NCBI GenBank assembly: GCA_030148805.1
Contig: JASBSS010000037.1
Span: 1-44,001 of the forward strand
Length of the DNA stretch: 44,001 nt
Direction of reading: 5' to 3'
Source: Thiogranum sp.
GTDB taxonomy: Bacteria; Pseudomonadota; Gammaproteobacteria; DSM-19610
A program made the translations under genes and the position numbers. Within the stretch, counting starts at the first letter, position 1, and each line of letters begins with the position of its first letter. This document shows positions 16,072-25,183 of the stretch, piece by piece. The notes under the pieces were generated by a model. That model did not search any database. It saw only the letters and a list, made by a program, of their open reading frames with translations, and was not told where the DNA came from.

Positions 16072-16443
16072 ATGAAAAAGACCCAATTGGAATTGATGGT
16101 GCCGATCCCGGTGAAGCGGTCGGTGCACAAGCTCGGACAGGATATCCGTGATGCCCGGCTCAGGCGGCGGATCGCTACGGCCGTTATGGCTGAGCGTGCC
16201 TCCATCAGCCGGACGACCCTGAACAAGGTGGAAAAGGGCGATCCCGGCGTGGCGTTGGGCAACTATGCCAATGTGCTCTTCGTCCTGGGCATGGCCGAGC
16301 GCCTGGGAGACCTGGCGGATGTCAAGACGGATACGGTGGGTCTTGAACTCATCGATGCGCGCTTGCCGCAGCGCATCCGCAGGCCTCGCCAAGCGCACAC
16401 CGGGCGCAAGACAACCCCGTCCGGCCGGAAGGGTAAAGCGTGA
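16072..16443 (+). CDS. HipB-like XRE antitoxin of the second HipBA pair
   Basis: A 123-residue protein from the ATG at 16072 (GGA 6-8 bases upstream). In-frame starts at 16048 and 16060 are also possible. The HTH is clear: KLGQDIRDARLRRRIATAVM, AERASISRTTLNKVEKGDPG, YANVLFVLGM. A basic tail (RQAHTGRKTTPSGRKGKA) follows. It would repress the operon and neutralise the HipA-like partner, whose ATG overlaps this stop codon by one base (TGATG). It is not closely similar to the HipB at 2611. Confidence 0.8.
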   Translation: MKKTQLELMVPIPVKRSVHKLGQDIRDARLRRRIATAVMAERASISRTTLNKVEKGDPGVALGNYANVLFVLGMAERLGDLADVKTDTVGLELIDARLPQRIRRPRQAHTGRKTTPSGRKGKA

Positions 16444-17699
16444 TGGAAACCGAAGTGCTCGTTTATGTGGATATCGCCGGCACGCCTCGTCTGGCCGGGC
16501 GGCTGTGGGCGCGCGTGCGCAAGGCTAAGGAAAGCGCCACCTTCGAATACGATCCGGGCTGGCTCGACGACGAAAACCGGTTCTCCCTGGAACCGGCCCT
16601 GACGCTGGGCCCCGGTCCGTTTCACACTCCCTCGGGGAAACCGCTGTTCGGCACCCTCGGCGATTCCGCGCCCGACCGTTGGGGGCGGGTGCTGATGCGC
16701 CGCGCTGAACGCCGGCGGGCGGAGCGTGCCGGCGAGATGCCGCGCACCTTGATGGAAATCGACTACTTGCTCATGGTCGATGACGAAGCCCGGCAAGGCG
16801 CACTGCGTTTTGCCAGGGAAGAGGATGGGCCATTTCTTGCCAAACACGACGTCGCCCGCATTCCGCCCCTGATCGATCTGCCCCGACTGCTGTCGGCGGC
16901 GGAGCACGTCGTTGGTGATACTGACAGCGACGAAGATCTGCGCCTGTTGTTGGCCCCGGGGTCGTCGTTGGGCGGTGCGCGTCCCAAGGCATCGGTTCGG
17001 GATCGGGATGGGCACCTCGCTATTGCCAAGTTTCCGCACAAGGATGACGAGATCAATACGGTGTTATGGGAGGCGGTCGCGCTGCGGCTCGCCGCCAAGG
17101 CCGGCATTCCCGTACCCGAGTGGCGGATCGAACGGGTCATGGACAAGCCGGTACTATTGCTGCGCCGCTTCGACCGGATACACGGTCAGCGCATTCCCTT
17201 TCTCTCTGCCATGAGCATGCTCGGAGCTAGCGACAACGAGTCGCGCAGCTACCTGGAATTCGTCGATGCCCTGCGCCGCTATGGCGCCGGCCCGAAGCTG
17301 GATATGCACGATCTGTGGCGGCGCATCGTCTTCAACGTCCTGATCTCCAACACCGATGACCACCTTCGCAATCACGCCTTCCTCTATACCGGCCCGGACG
17401 GTTGGCGGTTGGCCCCGGCCTATGACCTCAATCCGGTACCCACGGATATTAAACCACGCATTCTGACCACGGCCATCGATCTCGATGATGGATCGGCCTC
17501 TCTGGATCTGGCGATGAGTGTGGCGGGTTATTTCGAGTTGGATGAAGGTAAGGCTCGCGTGATCGCCGCTGAGGTCGGGAAGGCCGTGACAACCTGGCGC
17601 GAAGAGGCTGCGCGACTGGGTTTGTCGCAAGCCGAAATCGATCGCATGGCCTCAGCCTTTGAACATGAGGACTTGAAGGCGGCGCTTTCTATGCTTTAA
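16443..17699 (+). CDS. HipA-family kinase toxin, second divergent copy
   Basis: A 418-residue HipA-family protein. Motifs are SLGGARPKASV near residue 175 (the glycine-rich loop region), AIAKFP (Lys), LLLRRFDR, the catalytic loop SNTDDHLRNHAFL near residue 302 and APAYDLNPVP near 326. The catalytic-loop histidine/asparagine and the metal-binding Asp are present, so it should be active. It belongs to the GGARPK-type branch and differs clearly from the HipA at 2862, so the two pairs probably do not cross-neutralise. The pair sits between direct repeats at 15618 and 17742. Confidence 0.85.
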   Translation: METEVLVYVDIAGTPRLAGRLWARVRKAKESATFEYDPGWLDDENRFSLEPALTLGPGPFHTPSGKPLFGTLGDSAPDRWGRVLMRRAERRRAERAGEMPRTLMEIDYLLMVDDEARQGALRFAREEDGPFLAKHDVARIPPLIDLPRLLSAAEHVVGDTDSDEDLRLLLAPGSSLGGARPKASVRDRDGHLAIAKFPHKDDEINTVLWEAVALRLAAKAGIPVPEWRIERVMDKPVLLLRRFDRIHGQRIPFLSAMSMLGASDNESRSYLEFVDALRRYGAGPKLDMHDLWRRIVFNVLISNTDDHLRNHAFLYTGPDGWRLAPAYDLNPVPTDIKPRILTTAIDLDDGSASLDLAMSVAGYFELDEGKARVIAAEVGKAVTTWREEAARLGLSQAEIDRMASAFEHEDLKAALSML

Positions 17700-17741
17700 C
17701 GTCAGGTGAGCGAGGCCTTCTATGTACGTTTAGTAATACCT

Positions 17742-17995
17742 GTGTTCTTGTTGTTCAGCTGAGTGGCCTTGGTAGACGGTTTCGTACGGGGGGATCTTCG
17801 ACGTTGGGGCGGCGGACGAGAAAGTTCGTTTGTCTACCATTACGCGAAGAAAGCGGCGATACCCCTCGTGGTGCTGACATGGGTGGTGTACCTGTCACTT
17901 TCTTTCAGCCTGCATCCGACGTTTGTGATCCTTCCCTTCGCCACGCTGTTCGCGCTTGCCGTGGCAGTGACCGCAAGTACGTTCAAAAAATATTT
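17742..17995 (+). repeat. Direct repeat, right copy, flanking the second HipBA-like pair
   Basis: The partner of 15618-15861, separated from it by about 1.9 kb. Differences are scattered substitutions and a few small indels (for example extra bases after the segment encoding LTWVV), so the duplication is old rather than recent. Confidence 0.8.
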
Positions 17996-17999
17996 ATGA
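17763..17999 (+). pseudogene. Copy 2 of the two-helix membrane protein fragment
   Basis: A 78-residue frame (VRGDLRRWGGGRESSFVYHY, AKKAAIPLVVLTWVVYLSLS, HPTFVILPFATLFALAVAV) that aligns with copy 1 but lacks the N-terminal QAEKLLASAFAVQPD part. The first codon is GTG directly after an in-frame TGA, with no ribosome site. It ends in FKKYL, which may be the native C-terminus. It could still make a tiny two-helix protein, but it looks like a truncated remnant. Confidence 0.45.
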
Positions 18000-18062
18000 G
18001 ATGCCTCGGTGATCAGAATCTCGTGATCGCGATGTCACGTATGAATTGCCATAAGAATTGGT

Positions 18063-18515
18063 TTATCCGAGCTTGCCGGCTTGCTCCATCAGCCGGCGTT
18101 GCAAGGTCACCCACACGCGGATGCGTTCCGTGATCTCGTTGCGCACGCGCCGGAAGACCATGCGCTGGGCGTTGGTATCGCCCGGTGCGTCGGCCGGGTC
18201 CTCGAAGCCCCAGTGAATCCGCTCGTTGTCGCCGGGGAAGGTCGGGCAGTTGTCGCGTGCCCGGTCGCACACGGTGATGACGTAGTCGAAGGATTGGCCG
18301 AGGAACTCCCGCAGGTCCTTGCTGCGGTGGGCGGACAGGTCCCGATCGATTTCCGCCATGACCTGACGGGTCAAGGGATGAATGGGCTTGGGGTCGGTGC
18401 CGGCGCTGTAGACCTCGAAATCCTCGCCGCCGAAGTGCCGCAGCAGGGCCTCAGCCATTTGCGAACGGCAGGCATTGCCCGTGCACAGAAATAAGACGCG
18501 GAGGGGTTGAGCCAT
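18063..18515 (-). CDS. arsC: Thioredoxin-coupled arsenate reductase ArsC (LMW phosphatase fold)
   Basis: A 150-residue cytoplasmic arsenate reductase. The catalytic loop CTGNACRS starts at C11, and the resolving cysteines C83 and C90 are in VCDRARDNC, the same triad as the S. aureus enzyme (C10, C82, C89). It reduces As(V) to As(III) for export. It is transcribed divergently from arsR; the two promoters share one operator region. A second, non-identical ArsC of the same type lies at 18991. Alternative function as a tyrosine phosphatase is unlikely given the extra cysteines. Confidence 0.9.
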   Translation of the reverse strand: MAQPLRVLFLCTGNACRSQMAEALLRHFGGEDFEVYSAGTDPKPIHPLTRQVMAEIDRDLSAHRSKDLREFLGQSFDYVITVCDRARDNCPTFPGDNERIHWGFEDPADAPGDTNAQRMVFRRVRNEITERIRVWVTLQRRLMEQAGKLG

Positions 18516-18556
18516 GGGTGTTTCCGCTAATCTAAAGTGAATTGTTGTTGGATGAT

Positions 18557-18594
18557 AATATATGCTTGACGATATATATGGTAAAACATATATT
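18557..18594. promoter_or_regulatory. Divergent arsC / arsR promoters with shared operator
   Basis: Plus strand: TTGACG (18566-18571), 17 bp, TATATT (18589-18594). Minus strand: TTTACC (18585-18580), 17 bp, TATATT (18562-18557). An inverted repeat ATATATG-N6-CATATAT (18574-18580 and 18587-18593) lies over both, well placed for ArsR repression. The arsR ATG at 18602 is 8 bases after its -10, so that transcript is probably leaderless. Confidence 0.7.
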
Positions 18595-18601
18595 AGCGGG
18601 C

Positions 18602-18955
18602 ATGAATATCACCGCCGATACCGTTTTCACCACCCTGGCCCACCCCCTGCGCCTGCGCGCCCTGTTGCTCCTGTACCAGGAGGGGGAGTTGTGCGTCTGC
18701 GAACTGACCCATGCGCTGGGGGTGTCGCAACCCATGATTTCCCGCCATTTGGCGCAGATGCGCCAAAGCGGCCTGGTCAGCGACCGCCGCCAGGGCCTGT
18801 GGGTCTATTACCGGCTGCATGAGGCGCTGCCGGACTGGGCGCGGCAGCTATTGGCGGCCACCGCCGACGGCGTGGCCGGCGAGGCCCCCTATACCGACGA
18901 CCGCGCCGCCCTGTCCGTCATGCCCAACCGGCCGGGCAGCGCCTGCTGCGCCTGA
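18602..18955 (+). CDS. arsR: ArsR/SmtB-family arsenic-responsive repressor
   Basis: A 117-residue winged-helix repressor. The As(III)-sensing motif ELCVCEL places C31 and C33 in the recognition-helix region as in plasmid ArsR proteins. The HTH reads ALGVSQPMISRHLAQMRQSG. The tail SACCA adds two more cysteines. On binding As(III) it should leave the operator at 18574-18593. I start it at ATG 18602; the frame is open to 18542, but that segment is the promoter. It heads an arsR-arsC-acr3 operon. Confidence 0.9.
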   Translation: MNITADTVFTTLAHPLRLRALLLLYQEGELCVCELTHALGVSQPMISRHLAQMRQSGLVSDRRQGLWVYYRLHEALPDWARQLLAATADGVAGEAPYTDDRAALSVMPNRPGSACCA

Positions 18956-18990
18956 GCCCTATTCGATAACCCAAATCCAAGGAGCCCTGA

Positions 18991-19409
18991 ATGAACATCC
19001 TGTTTCTCTGCACCGGTAATTCCTGCCGCTCGCAAATGGCCGAAGGCTGGGCCAGACGCCTGGCGCCGCCGGGCTGGACCATCCAGTCGGCCGGTATCGA
19101 GGCCCACGGCACGAATCCGCGCGCCATCGCGGTGATGGCCGAAGCGAGGGTCGATATCGCCGGGCAGGAGTCCACCCGGGTCACCGAGGCCATGCTCCAG
19201 GAGGCCGACCTGGTGGTGACCGTCTGCGGCCACGCCGACGAGCACTGCCCGGTGCTGCCTGCCGGCACTCGCAAGGAACACTGGCCGCTGAACGACCCGG
19301 CCAAGGCCACCGGCACGGAAGAGGAGATCATGGCGGTGTTTCGCGCCACCCGCGACGAGGTCAGGGAACGGGTGGCCGGACTGATGGCGCGCCTGCAGGA
19401 GAGCGCGGC

Positions 19410-19413
<4 letters not shown>
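18991..19413 (+). CDS. arsC: Second arsenate reductase ArsC, thioredoxin-coupled type
   Basis: A 140-residue LMW-phosphatase-fold arsenate reductase with CTGNSCRS (C7) and the resolving pair C79 and C86 (VTVCGHADEHC). It is shorter than, and clearly diverged from, the ArsC at 18063. AAGGAG precedes the ATG. Its stop overlaps the GTG of acr3 by 4 bases, so reduction and export are made together. Confidence 0.9.
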
Positions 19414-20543
<1,130 letters not shown>

Positions 20544-20687
20544 CAGGGTAAGTGGCATCGAAAGATGTCAAGAAGCTTAAGGAATACTACTGAGGCCTGC
20601 GCTGCTCGGATGAAGCGGTTAGTTTGAGCTATATCGCGCCGAACGGAATCGGGCCTCCGTCGTACATTTGTTTTTCATCACAGGCTA

Positions 20688-21122
20688 TTATTGCCGGCGA
20701 TCTTTGGTCAGCGTCGCGATGATGGCGCAGCGCTCCTGGCCGGCTATGTTTTTCTTGCACGCTTTGATCAGTTTTGTCAGTTCACGCTGCATGGCGCTCA
20801 GGTCGTCAATGCGTTGTTGAATGATTTCCTGTTTGTGTTCCGCGATGTGGCGTGCCTCGTCGCAGTCCCGGTCGTTCAGGGACAACAGGTCGGTGATTTC
20901 ATCGAGGGAAAAGCCGAGCTCCTGGGCACGCTTGATGAAGCGGATGCGTTTCACCATATCGGTCGGGTAGGTGCGATAGCCCTGCGCCGGTTTCGACGGT
21001 TCGGCGATCAAACCGATGCGCTGGTAGTAGCGGATCGTCTCGACGTTGACGCCCGCGGCCTTGGCGAGTTTGCCGATGGTCAGGCCCGGGTCGTTGTCGT
21101 TGATGGGTCGATGAGTCTTCAA
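20688..21122 (-). CDS. merR: MerR, Hg(II)-responsive regulator, at the distal end of the mer cluster
   Basis: A 144-residue MerR from TTG 21122, exactly the length of Tn501 MerR. The HTH is TIGKLAKAAGVNVETIRYYQ. The three Hg(II) ligands are conserved: C87 (DRDCDEARHIAEHK), C122 (IKACKK) and C132 (ERCAII). It should both repress and, with Hg(II), activate the promoter at 29513-29544. I chose TTG because AAGGGA lies 7 bases before it; the frame is open to 21185. Unusually it is the last gene of the minus-strand cluster, not divergent from merT. Confidence 0.85.
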   Translation of the reverse strand: MKTHRPINDNDPGLTIGKLAKAAGVNVETIRYYQRIGLIAEPSKPAQGYRTYPTDMVKRIRFIKRAQELGFSLDEITDLLSLNDRDCDEARHIAEHKQEIIQQRIDDLSAMQRELTKLIKACKKNIAGQERCAIIATLTKDRRQ

Positions 21123-21145
21123 AGATACTTCCCTTGGGTATCTTT
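21121..21145 (-). promoter_or_regulatory. Perfect dyad enclosing the merR ribosome site
   Basis: AAAGATAC and GTATCTTT (8-bp perfect arms) are separated by 9 bases. In the merR mRNA the loop is CCAAGGGAA, which contains the Shine-Dalgarno, and the TTG start begins in the second arm. It could be a protein operator or an RNA hairpin controlling merR translation. Confidence 0.45.
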
Positions 21146-21192
21146 TTACCGACGAATGCCCATGCTGGCACAGCCGGCGGAGCAATACAGTT

Positions 21193-22545
21193 TCACGGCA
21201 ACATGGACTCCAGATCGGAGGCCCCGGTCGGGTAGGCGAAGGTGGCGTAGGCCAGATCCGCCGCCTTGAGGCCGGTGCGCATGGCCAGCCCGAACAGATT
21301 CACGATTTCCACGGCATCGGGGCCGACCACGTGAGCGCCGAGCACGCGATCGGTTTCTTCCTCCACCAACACCTTATAGGCGTAACAGGACTCGTTGACC
21401 CGCCGGGCGCTGTACCAGTCCGGCACACTCTGGTGGTTAACGCGATACTTCAATCCCTGTTCCTTCGCCTCGGCCTCCAGCAGGCCGACCCGGGCCAGCG
21501 CCGGTATACTGAACACCGCCGTCGGGATGCCGATGTAATCCACGGTTTGGTGATTACCGTCCAACAGGTTGCTGGCCACCGCGCCGGCCTCCAGCGCGGC
21601 GACCGGCGTCAGCGGCAGGGGCGGGGCGCCGGCATCGCCGGCAATATAGACGGCTGGGTTCGAGGTGCTTTGCAAGTAGGGGTTTCGCTCGATGTGGAAT
21701 TTTTCATGGGCGATACCGGCGGCGTCGAGGTCCAGATCGGCCACGGCGGGTACACGCCCACCGCTATGCACGACGCAGTCGGCGGTGAAAGTCGCCTCGC
21801 CATCCGGGCCGGTCGCGTGCACGGTATACTCGTCGTTGTCCCGGGAAATGGATTTTACTTCGTGCCCGCAACGCACCTCGATGCCGATGCCCTCGCCGCG
21901 CCGCACCAGTGCATCGACCAGCTCGGGTTCGAAGTTCTTGAGCGCGTGGGGGCCACGATTGAGGATGGTAACCTGCGCGCCGGCGCGGGCGGCCACGTGA
22001 GCGAACTCGAAACCGATGAAGCCGCCGCCGACCAGCACCAGCCGCTTGGGCAATGATTCGAGTTCCAGGAAGGCGTCGCTCAGCGTGAGATGTTCGGCGC
22101 CGTCGATGGGCAGCGGCGCCGGTTCGGCACCGGCGGCGATGACGAACTGTTTGGCCTCGAGTGTCTCTCCATTCACGGTGATCCGGTTCGGCCCGGTGAA
22201 ACGGGCCTTGCCGTGGTAGGTATCGATGCCGTGATCCCGGTACATGCGCTCGCGCTTATCCGGCACCGGATCGGTGAATGAGTGCTTGAAGCGTTGCAGT
22301 GCCGCCCAGTCGATGGCCGGCTCGCCTTGGACCACGTCCACCTGGTGCATGCGGCTGACGCCGTCGATCACCTCGGTGGCGGCCACCAGCATTTTTTTAG
22401 GATCGCACCCACGCAGCGCGCAGGTGCCGCCGAACGGGCGGTGATCGATTACCGCGACCTGCCAGCCTGCTGCATGGCAGCGGGTGGCGCTCACGGTGGC
22501 GGCGGTGCCGGTGCCGATAACGATGAGATCATAGGGTTGAGCCAT
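21193..22545 (-). CDS. FAD/NAD(P)-dependent disulfide oxidoreductase, glutathione-reductase-like
   Basis: A 450-residue class I pyridine-nucleotide-disulfide oxidoreductase. It shows the FAD fingerprint (LIVIGTGTAA), redox-active disulfide in TCALRGC (C42, C47), NAD(P) domain (VLVGGGFIGFEFAHVAAR), FAD-binding YIAGDAGAPP and a dimerisation domain. The usual active-site His-Pro of glutathione reductase is replaced by Tyr-Pro (FAYPTGASD). There is no HMA domain and no C-terminal Cys pair, so it is not MerA. The substrate is unknown; thiol supply to mercury detoxification is a guess from context. A clear site (AAGGAGGAC) precedes the ATG. Confidence 0.8.
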   Translation of the reverse strand: MAQPYDLIVIGTGTAATVSATRCHAAGWQVAVIDHRPFGGTCALRGCDPKKMLVAATEVIDGVSRMHQVDVVQGEPAIDWAALQRFKHSFTDPVPDKRERMYRDHGIDTYHGKARFTGPNRITVNGETLEAKQFVIAAGAEPAPLPIDGAEHLTLSDAFLELESLPKRLVLVGGGFIGFEFAHVAARAGAQVTILNRGPHALKNFEPELVDALVRRGEGIGIEVRCGHEVKSISRDNDEYTVHATGPDGEATFTADCVVHSGGRVPAVADLDLDAAGIAHEKFHIERNPYLQSTSNPAVYIAGDAGAPPLPLTPVAALEAGAVASNLLDGNHQTVDYIGIPTAVFSIPALARVGLLEAEAKEQGLKYRVNHQSVPDWYSARRVNESCYAYKVLVEEETDRVLGAHVVGPDAVEIVNLFGLAMRTGLKAADLAYATFAYPTGASDLESMLP

Positions 22546-22661
22546 TGTTGTCCTCCTTGTCCAGGTTTATTGCATCGTGTCTCAGTGTTGGACTGCCATG
22601 CATTGACGCTTGTTCATTGCCACTTCAATGCCGAACGGCGGGGCAGCTACGCTAAAAGGGT

Positions 22662-22964
22662 TCATTCTTGCGCGTCGCTGAACGGTATGGCATGTGTGTC
22701 GTGCGGTCGCTCGGATGTAATTGGGAGTGCCCGTTCGACGAATGGCGCACGATATGAGGTAGACAGGGCAGTCATACGCGTGCATATTCGTGCCAATCCA
22801 AGTATTGAATGTGTACTCCCCGTATGCAAGACGTGATGCCATAGCAAACGCTGTAGCTGTTGCCGCACCTCTATAGGCGTGTCGTTGCCTGAAGACGCCG
22901 CGATAGACGAAACAGTCAACATCGCGGTCAAGGCAAGCACACGGATTATCCAGTTACTCCACAT
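22662..22964 (-). CDS. Small exported protein or remnant, unrecognised
   Basis: An ATG at 22964, with GAGGGG before it and overlapping the end of the dehydrogenase gene, opens a 100-residue frame. It begins with a convincing signal peptide (WIIRVLALTAMLTVSSIAAS). The remainder has no family character. A second frame over 22842-22582 (YGEYTFNTWIGTNMHAYDCP) looks as coding-like, so a frameshift near 22840 may have broken one ancestral gene. Confidence 0.35.
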   Translation of the reverse strand: MWSNWIIRVLALTAMLTVSSIAASSGNDTPIEVRQQLQRLLWHHVLHTGSTHSILGLARICTRMTALSTSYRAPFVERALPITSERPHDTHAIPFSDAQE

Positions 22965-24261
22965 TGGTCCCCTCGATGGCGCCCTGAAAGTATTCGCGGG
23001 TGCCCTGGTCGTGTATCGCACCCGCGATGCGGGCGACGCCATGACGATAAGCCGCGCTGCGCAAGGTGCAGTTCTGCTCATCCGCCAGCGCGAAGACTCG
23101 TTTGGCTTCGCCCTCCATGACGCTTTTCAAACGGTCATTGACCCGGGCTTCATCCCAGTACTCGCCGGCACGGTTCTGCACCCACTCGAAATGGCTGACC
23201 ACGACGCCGCCGGCATTGACCAGCACGTCCGGCAATACAGGGATGTCACGTTGGGCGAGGATACGATCGCCCGCCGCGTCCACCGGCCCGTTGGCGATCT
23301 CCAGTACCTGGTCGGCGTGTATCCGTTCGGCGTTGTCCGCGGTGATCTGGTCTTCCAGCGCCGCCAGCGCGAGCACCTCCACGTCCAGTTCGAGTAGTTC
23401 CGCGTTGCTGATCTCCTTGTGGTCGGCTTCCTCGCAGACCGAGGCGTCACAGTAGAGCATGGCCTTGAGTTCGCGGCGGTTCAGTTTGTGACGCATGATC
23501 AGCGCCGGGTCCAGCCCGTCCTCGGCATAGATGCCACCCCGGGAATCGGAGAGCGCGACGATCCGAAAGCCCGCCTCATGCGCGAGGCGCGCAAAATGGT
23601 AGCCGGCGTTGCCGAAACCCTGCACCGCGATGCGCGTGCGTTTGGGTTGCAGGCCCTGGCGTTGCGCCCATTGCTGCAACAGGTGTAACGCCCCCCTGCC
23701 GGTGGCGCTGGTGCGGCCGAGCGAGCCACCCAGGTGCACCGGCTTTCCGGTGATCACGCCGGGCGTCTGCTGGCGGCGGATCTGGTAGTACTCGTCGGTC
23801 ATCCACCCCATGATGGTGGCGTTGGTATAGACGTCCGGCGCCGGAATATCCCGCTTGGGGCCAATGATGTCGGCGATCCCGCGGATGTAGCCGCGCGAGA
23901 GCCGTTCCAGTTCCAGTCGAGACAGGCGCTTGGGGTCGACGGCCACACCGCCCTTGGCGCCGCCGAAGGGCAAACCGGCCACCGCGCACTTGACCGTCAT
24001 CCAGAAGCTGAGGGCGGTCACCTCTTCGAGCGTGACTCGGGGGTGAAAACGCACCCCGCCCTTGGTGGGGCCGCGGGTGTCATCGAACTGCACCCGGAAA
24101 CCTTTGAATACCTGCAAGGTACCGTCGTCCATGCGCACCGGGATGTTGACGGTCAGCGCGAGCTTTGGCTGCGCCAGGCGGGTACGCACATCGTCCGAGA
24201 CGTCGAGCTGATCGAAAACCTCATCCAGGAAGGACTGCGTTTGGGTACGTTGTTCACTCAT
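22954..24261 (-). CDS. gdhA: Glu/Leu/Phe/Val dehydrogenase family enzyme, glutamate dehydrogenase-like
   Basis: A 435-residue NAD(P)-dependent oxidative deaminase. The substrate-binding and catalytic lysines lie in RGPTKGGVRF and in CAVAGLPFGGAKGGVAVDP. The dinucleotide fold follows (IAVQGFGNAGYHFARLA), and the ending NAGGVVVSHFEWVQN is typical of glutamate dehydrogenases. It interconverts glutamate and 2-oxoglutarate plus ammonia. Start is ATG 24261; the frame is open further but that part is the merD-like gene in another frame, whose end it overlaps by 8 bases. Finding it inside a mer cluster is unusual; it may supply NAD(P)H or glutamate for thiols, by inference. Confidence 0.88.
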   Translation of the reverse strand: MSEQRTQTQSFLDEVFDQLDVSDDVRTRLAQPKLALTVNIPVRMDDGTLQVFKGFRVQFDDTRGPTKGGVRFHPRVTLEEVTALSFWMTVKCAVAGLPFGGAKGGVAVDPKRLSRLELERLSRGYIRGIADIIGPKRDIPAPDVYTNATIMGWMTDEYYQIRRQQTPGVITGKPVHLGGSLGRTSATGRGALHLLQQWAQRQGLQPKRTRIAVQGFGNAGYHFARLAHEAGFRIVALSDSRGGIYAEDGLDPALIMRHKLNRRELKAMLYCDASVCEEADHKEISNAELLELDVEVLALAALEDQITADNAERIHADQVLEIANGPVDAAGDRILAQRDIPVLPDVLVNAGGVVVSHFEWVQNRAGEYWDEARVNDRLKSVMEGEAKRVFALADEQNCTLRSAAYRHGVARIAGAIHDQGTREYFQGAIEGTNVE

Positions 24262-24675
24262 GGGCTTCTCCATAATTGTCGTGTCCGCCGTGCTCGATTG
24301 TATCTTTGGCGCTGTCGCGCGTCGGCTGACGCGACCTCTCCCCGGTGCGCAAGGCGTCGAGACGCGCCCGGAATCGGGTAATGGCGCGCACCTGGCGATC
24401 GAGCGTGCGATCGATTTCCCGAAGCGGGGTGCGCAGGGCATCGGGCGCATCGTTCGTCATGGCCGGCACAGGTCGGCCATGGTGGCCAGCGAAATTCCCG
24501 CCGCCTTGGCATCCAGCACCAGGCGCAGTCGTTCAAGTGCGGTCCCGTCATAGACCCGGTAACCGCCGGGCGTGCAACGGCAGGGTTGCAATAGCCCGCG
24601 CCGTTCGTAATCGTGCACGATGCTGGTACTCAGCCCGGCGTCCGCCGCCAACCGGGAAATGGTGTAGGCCTTCAT
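24254..24675 (-). pseudogene. merD: merD-like regulator broken by a 1-base deletion
   Basis: The first 72 residues are MerD/MerR-like (MKAYTISRLAADAGLSTSIV, DYERRGLLQP, CTPGGYRVYDGTALERLRLV). They stop at DLCRP. The next frame continues naturally (AMTNDAPDALRTPLREIDRT, RAITRFRARLDAL) to 24254. Compared with the second copy (25180-25539), which reads DLCRAMTN, one A is missing near 24466. MerD is a co-regulator that modulates MerR at the mer promoter. The HTH part could still be made as a short protein. Confidence 0.7.
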
Positions 24676-24767
24676 GCGTGGTCCCCGGCGCTAGGCACGG
24701 CAATGCCCATCCTGCAATATCCGTTTGGCGTTTTGATACAACGCCAGGGCCAACAGCCCGGCAGCGG
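24636..24767 (-). repeat. Duplicated segment: start of merD plus 3' end of the CC-motif membrane gene, copy 1
   Basis: About 130 bp strongly similar to 25499-25630 in the same orientation, covering the merD start, the intergenic bases (GGCGCTAGGCACGGCAATGC is shared) and the end of the upstream membrane-protein gene. It shows that a mer segment was duplicated around the Cys-rich gene at 24809-25183. Confidence 0.8.
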
Positions 24768-24780
24768 TGCCAGCGCAACG
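24691..24780 (-). pseudogene. 3' remnant of the CC-motif mer membrane protein gene
   Basis: About 27 codons ending in TAG: AAGLLALALYQNAKRILQDG, then HCRA. This matches the end of the protein at 25555-26067 (AAGLLALALYQNARRVLRGA, HCRA). The rest of the gene is absent; sequence upstream switches to the AT-rich Cys-rich gene. Confidence 0.7.
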
Positions 24781-24808
24781 GCCGCCCTGTTATACATTTT
24801 ATTGGGCT

Positions 24809-25183
24809 TTATGAGCAGCACCGTTTTTCCTCAGCGAATACACCGGTATATTCTATTTCACCTGACAGGCGTTTTATAAAGTATTCCGAATCTTCTTCGA
24901 AGATGGTTATACAGGAGGGGCATTTACAAAAATAAGTATTTTTTCCTTTATGGTCATATGATACCGTTTGGTCTATCGGTTTCTCAGCTAAACAACTCGG
25001 GCATACGACAAGGTTTCTCGTTTCTTCGAGCAATGCGTCAGGCGTTTTTTCGAATAGCTCCGCGCATCCCTTGCAACAGAACATATAGTCCGTTCCAAGA
25101 TGTTCTCGCACTGCTGTATTTTCTTTGGTAATACCTAGCCTGACTAAGGAACAACCACATGTAGGGCAAATGGGTGTTTTCAT
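24809..25183 (-). CDS. Cys-rich protein with two YHS/TRASH-like metal-binding modules
   Basis: A 124-residue soluble protein with 13 cysteines. Two modules look like YHS/TRASH folds: CPTCGC then YMFCCKGCAELFEKTPDALL (C36, C37, C40), and CPSC then YFCKCPSCITIFEEDSEYFI (C86, C88, C91). It ends in RCCS. No signal peptide is seen, so it is probably cytoplasmic. It lies between two duplicated mer segments and is more AT-rich than its neighbours, which points to separate acquisition. A role as cytoplasmic metal chaperone or sink for mercury is inferred from composition and place. ATG at 25183. Confidence 0.7.
   Translation of the reverse strand: MKTPICPTCGCSLVRLGITKENTAVREHLGTDYMFCCKGCAELFEKTPDALLEETRNLVVCPSCLAEKPIDQTVSYDHKGKNTYFCKCPSCITIFEEDSEYFIKRLSGEIEYTGVFAEEKRCCS

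Noticed and set aside
20560-20620. Possible vestige of an arsenite methyltransferase start after acr3 (DVKKLKEYY followed by a stop)
   Set aside because: Only nine residues support it, which is too short to distinguish from chance.
21193-22545. Second mercuric reductase
   Set aside because: It is a flavin disulfide reductase but lacks the HMA domain, the [12 protein letters not shown] motif and the C-terminal Cys pair that define MerA; those are in 26624-28258.
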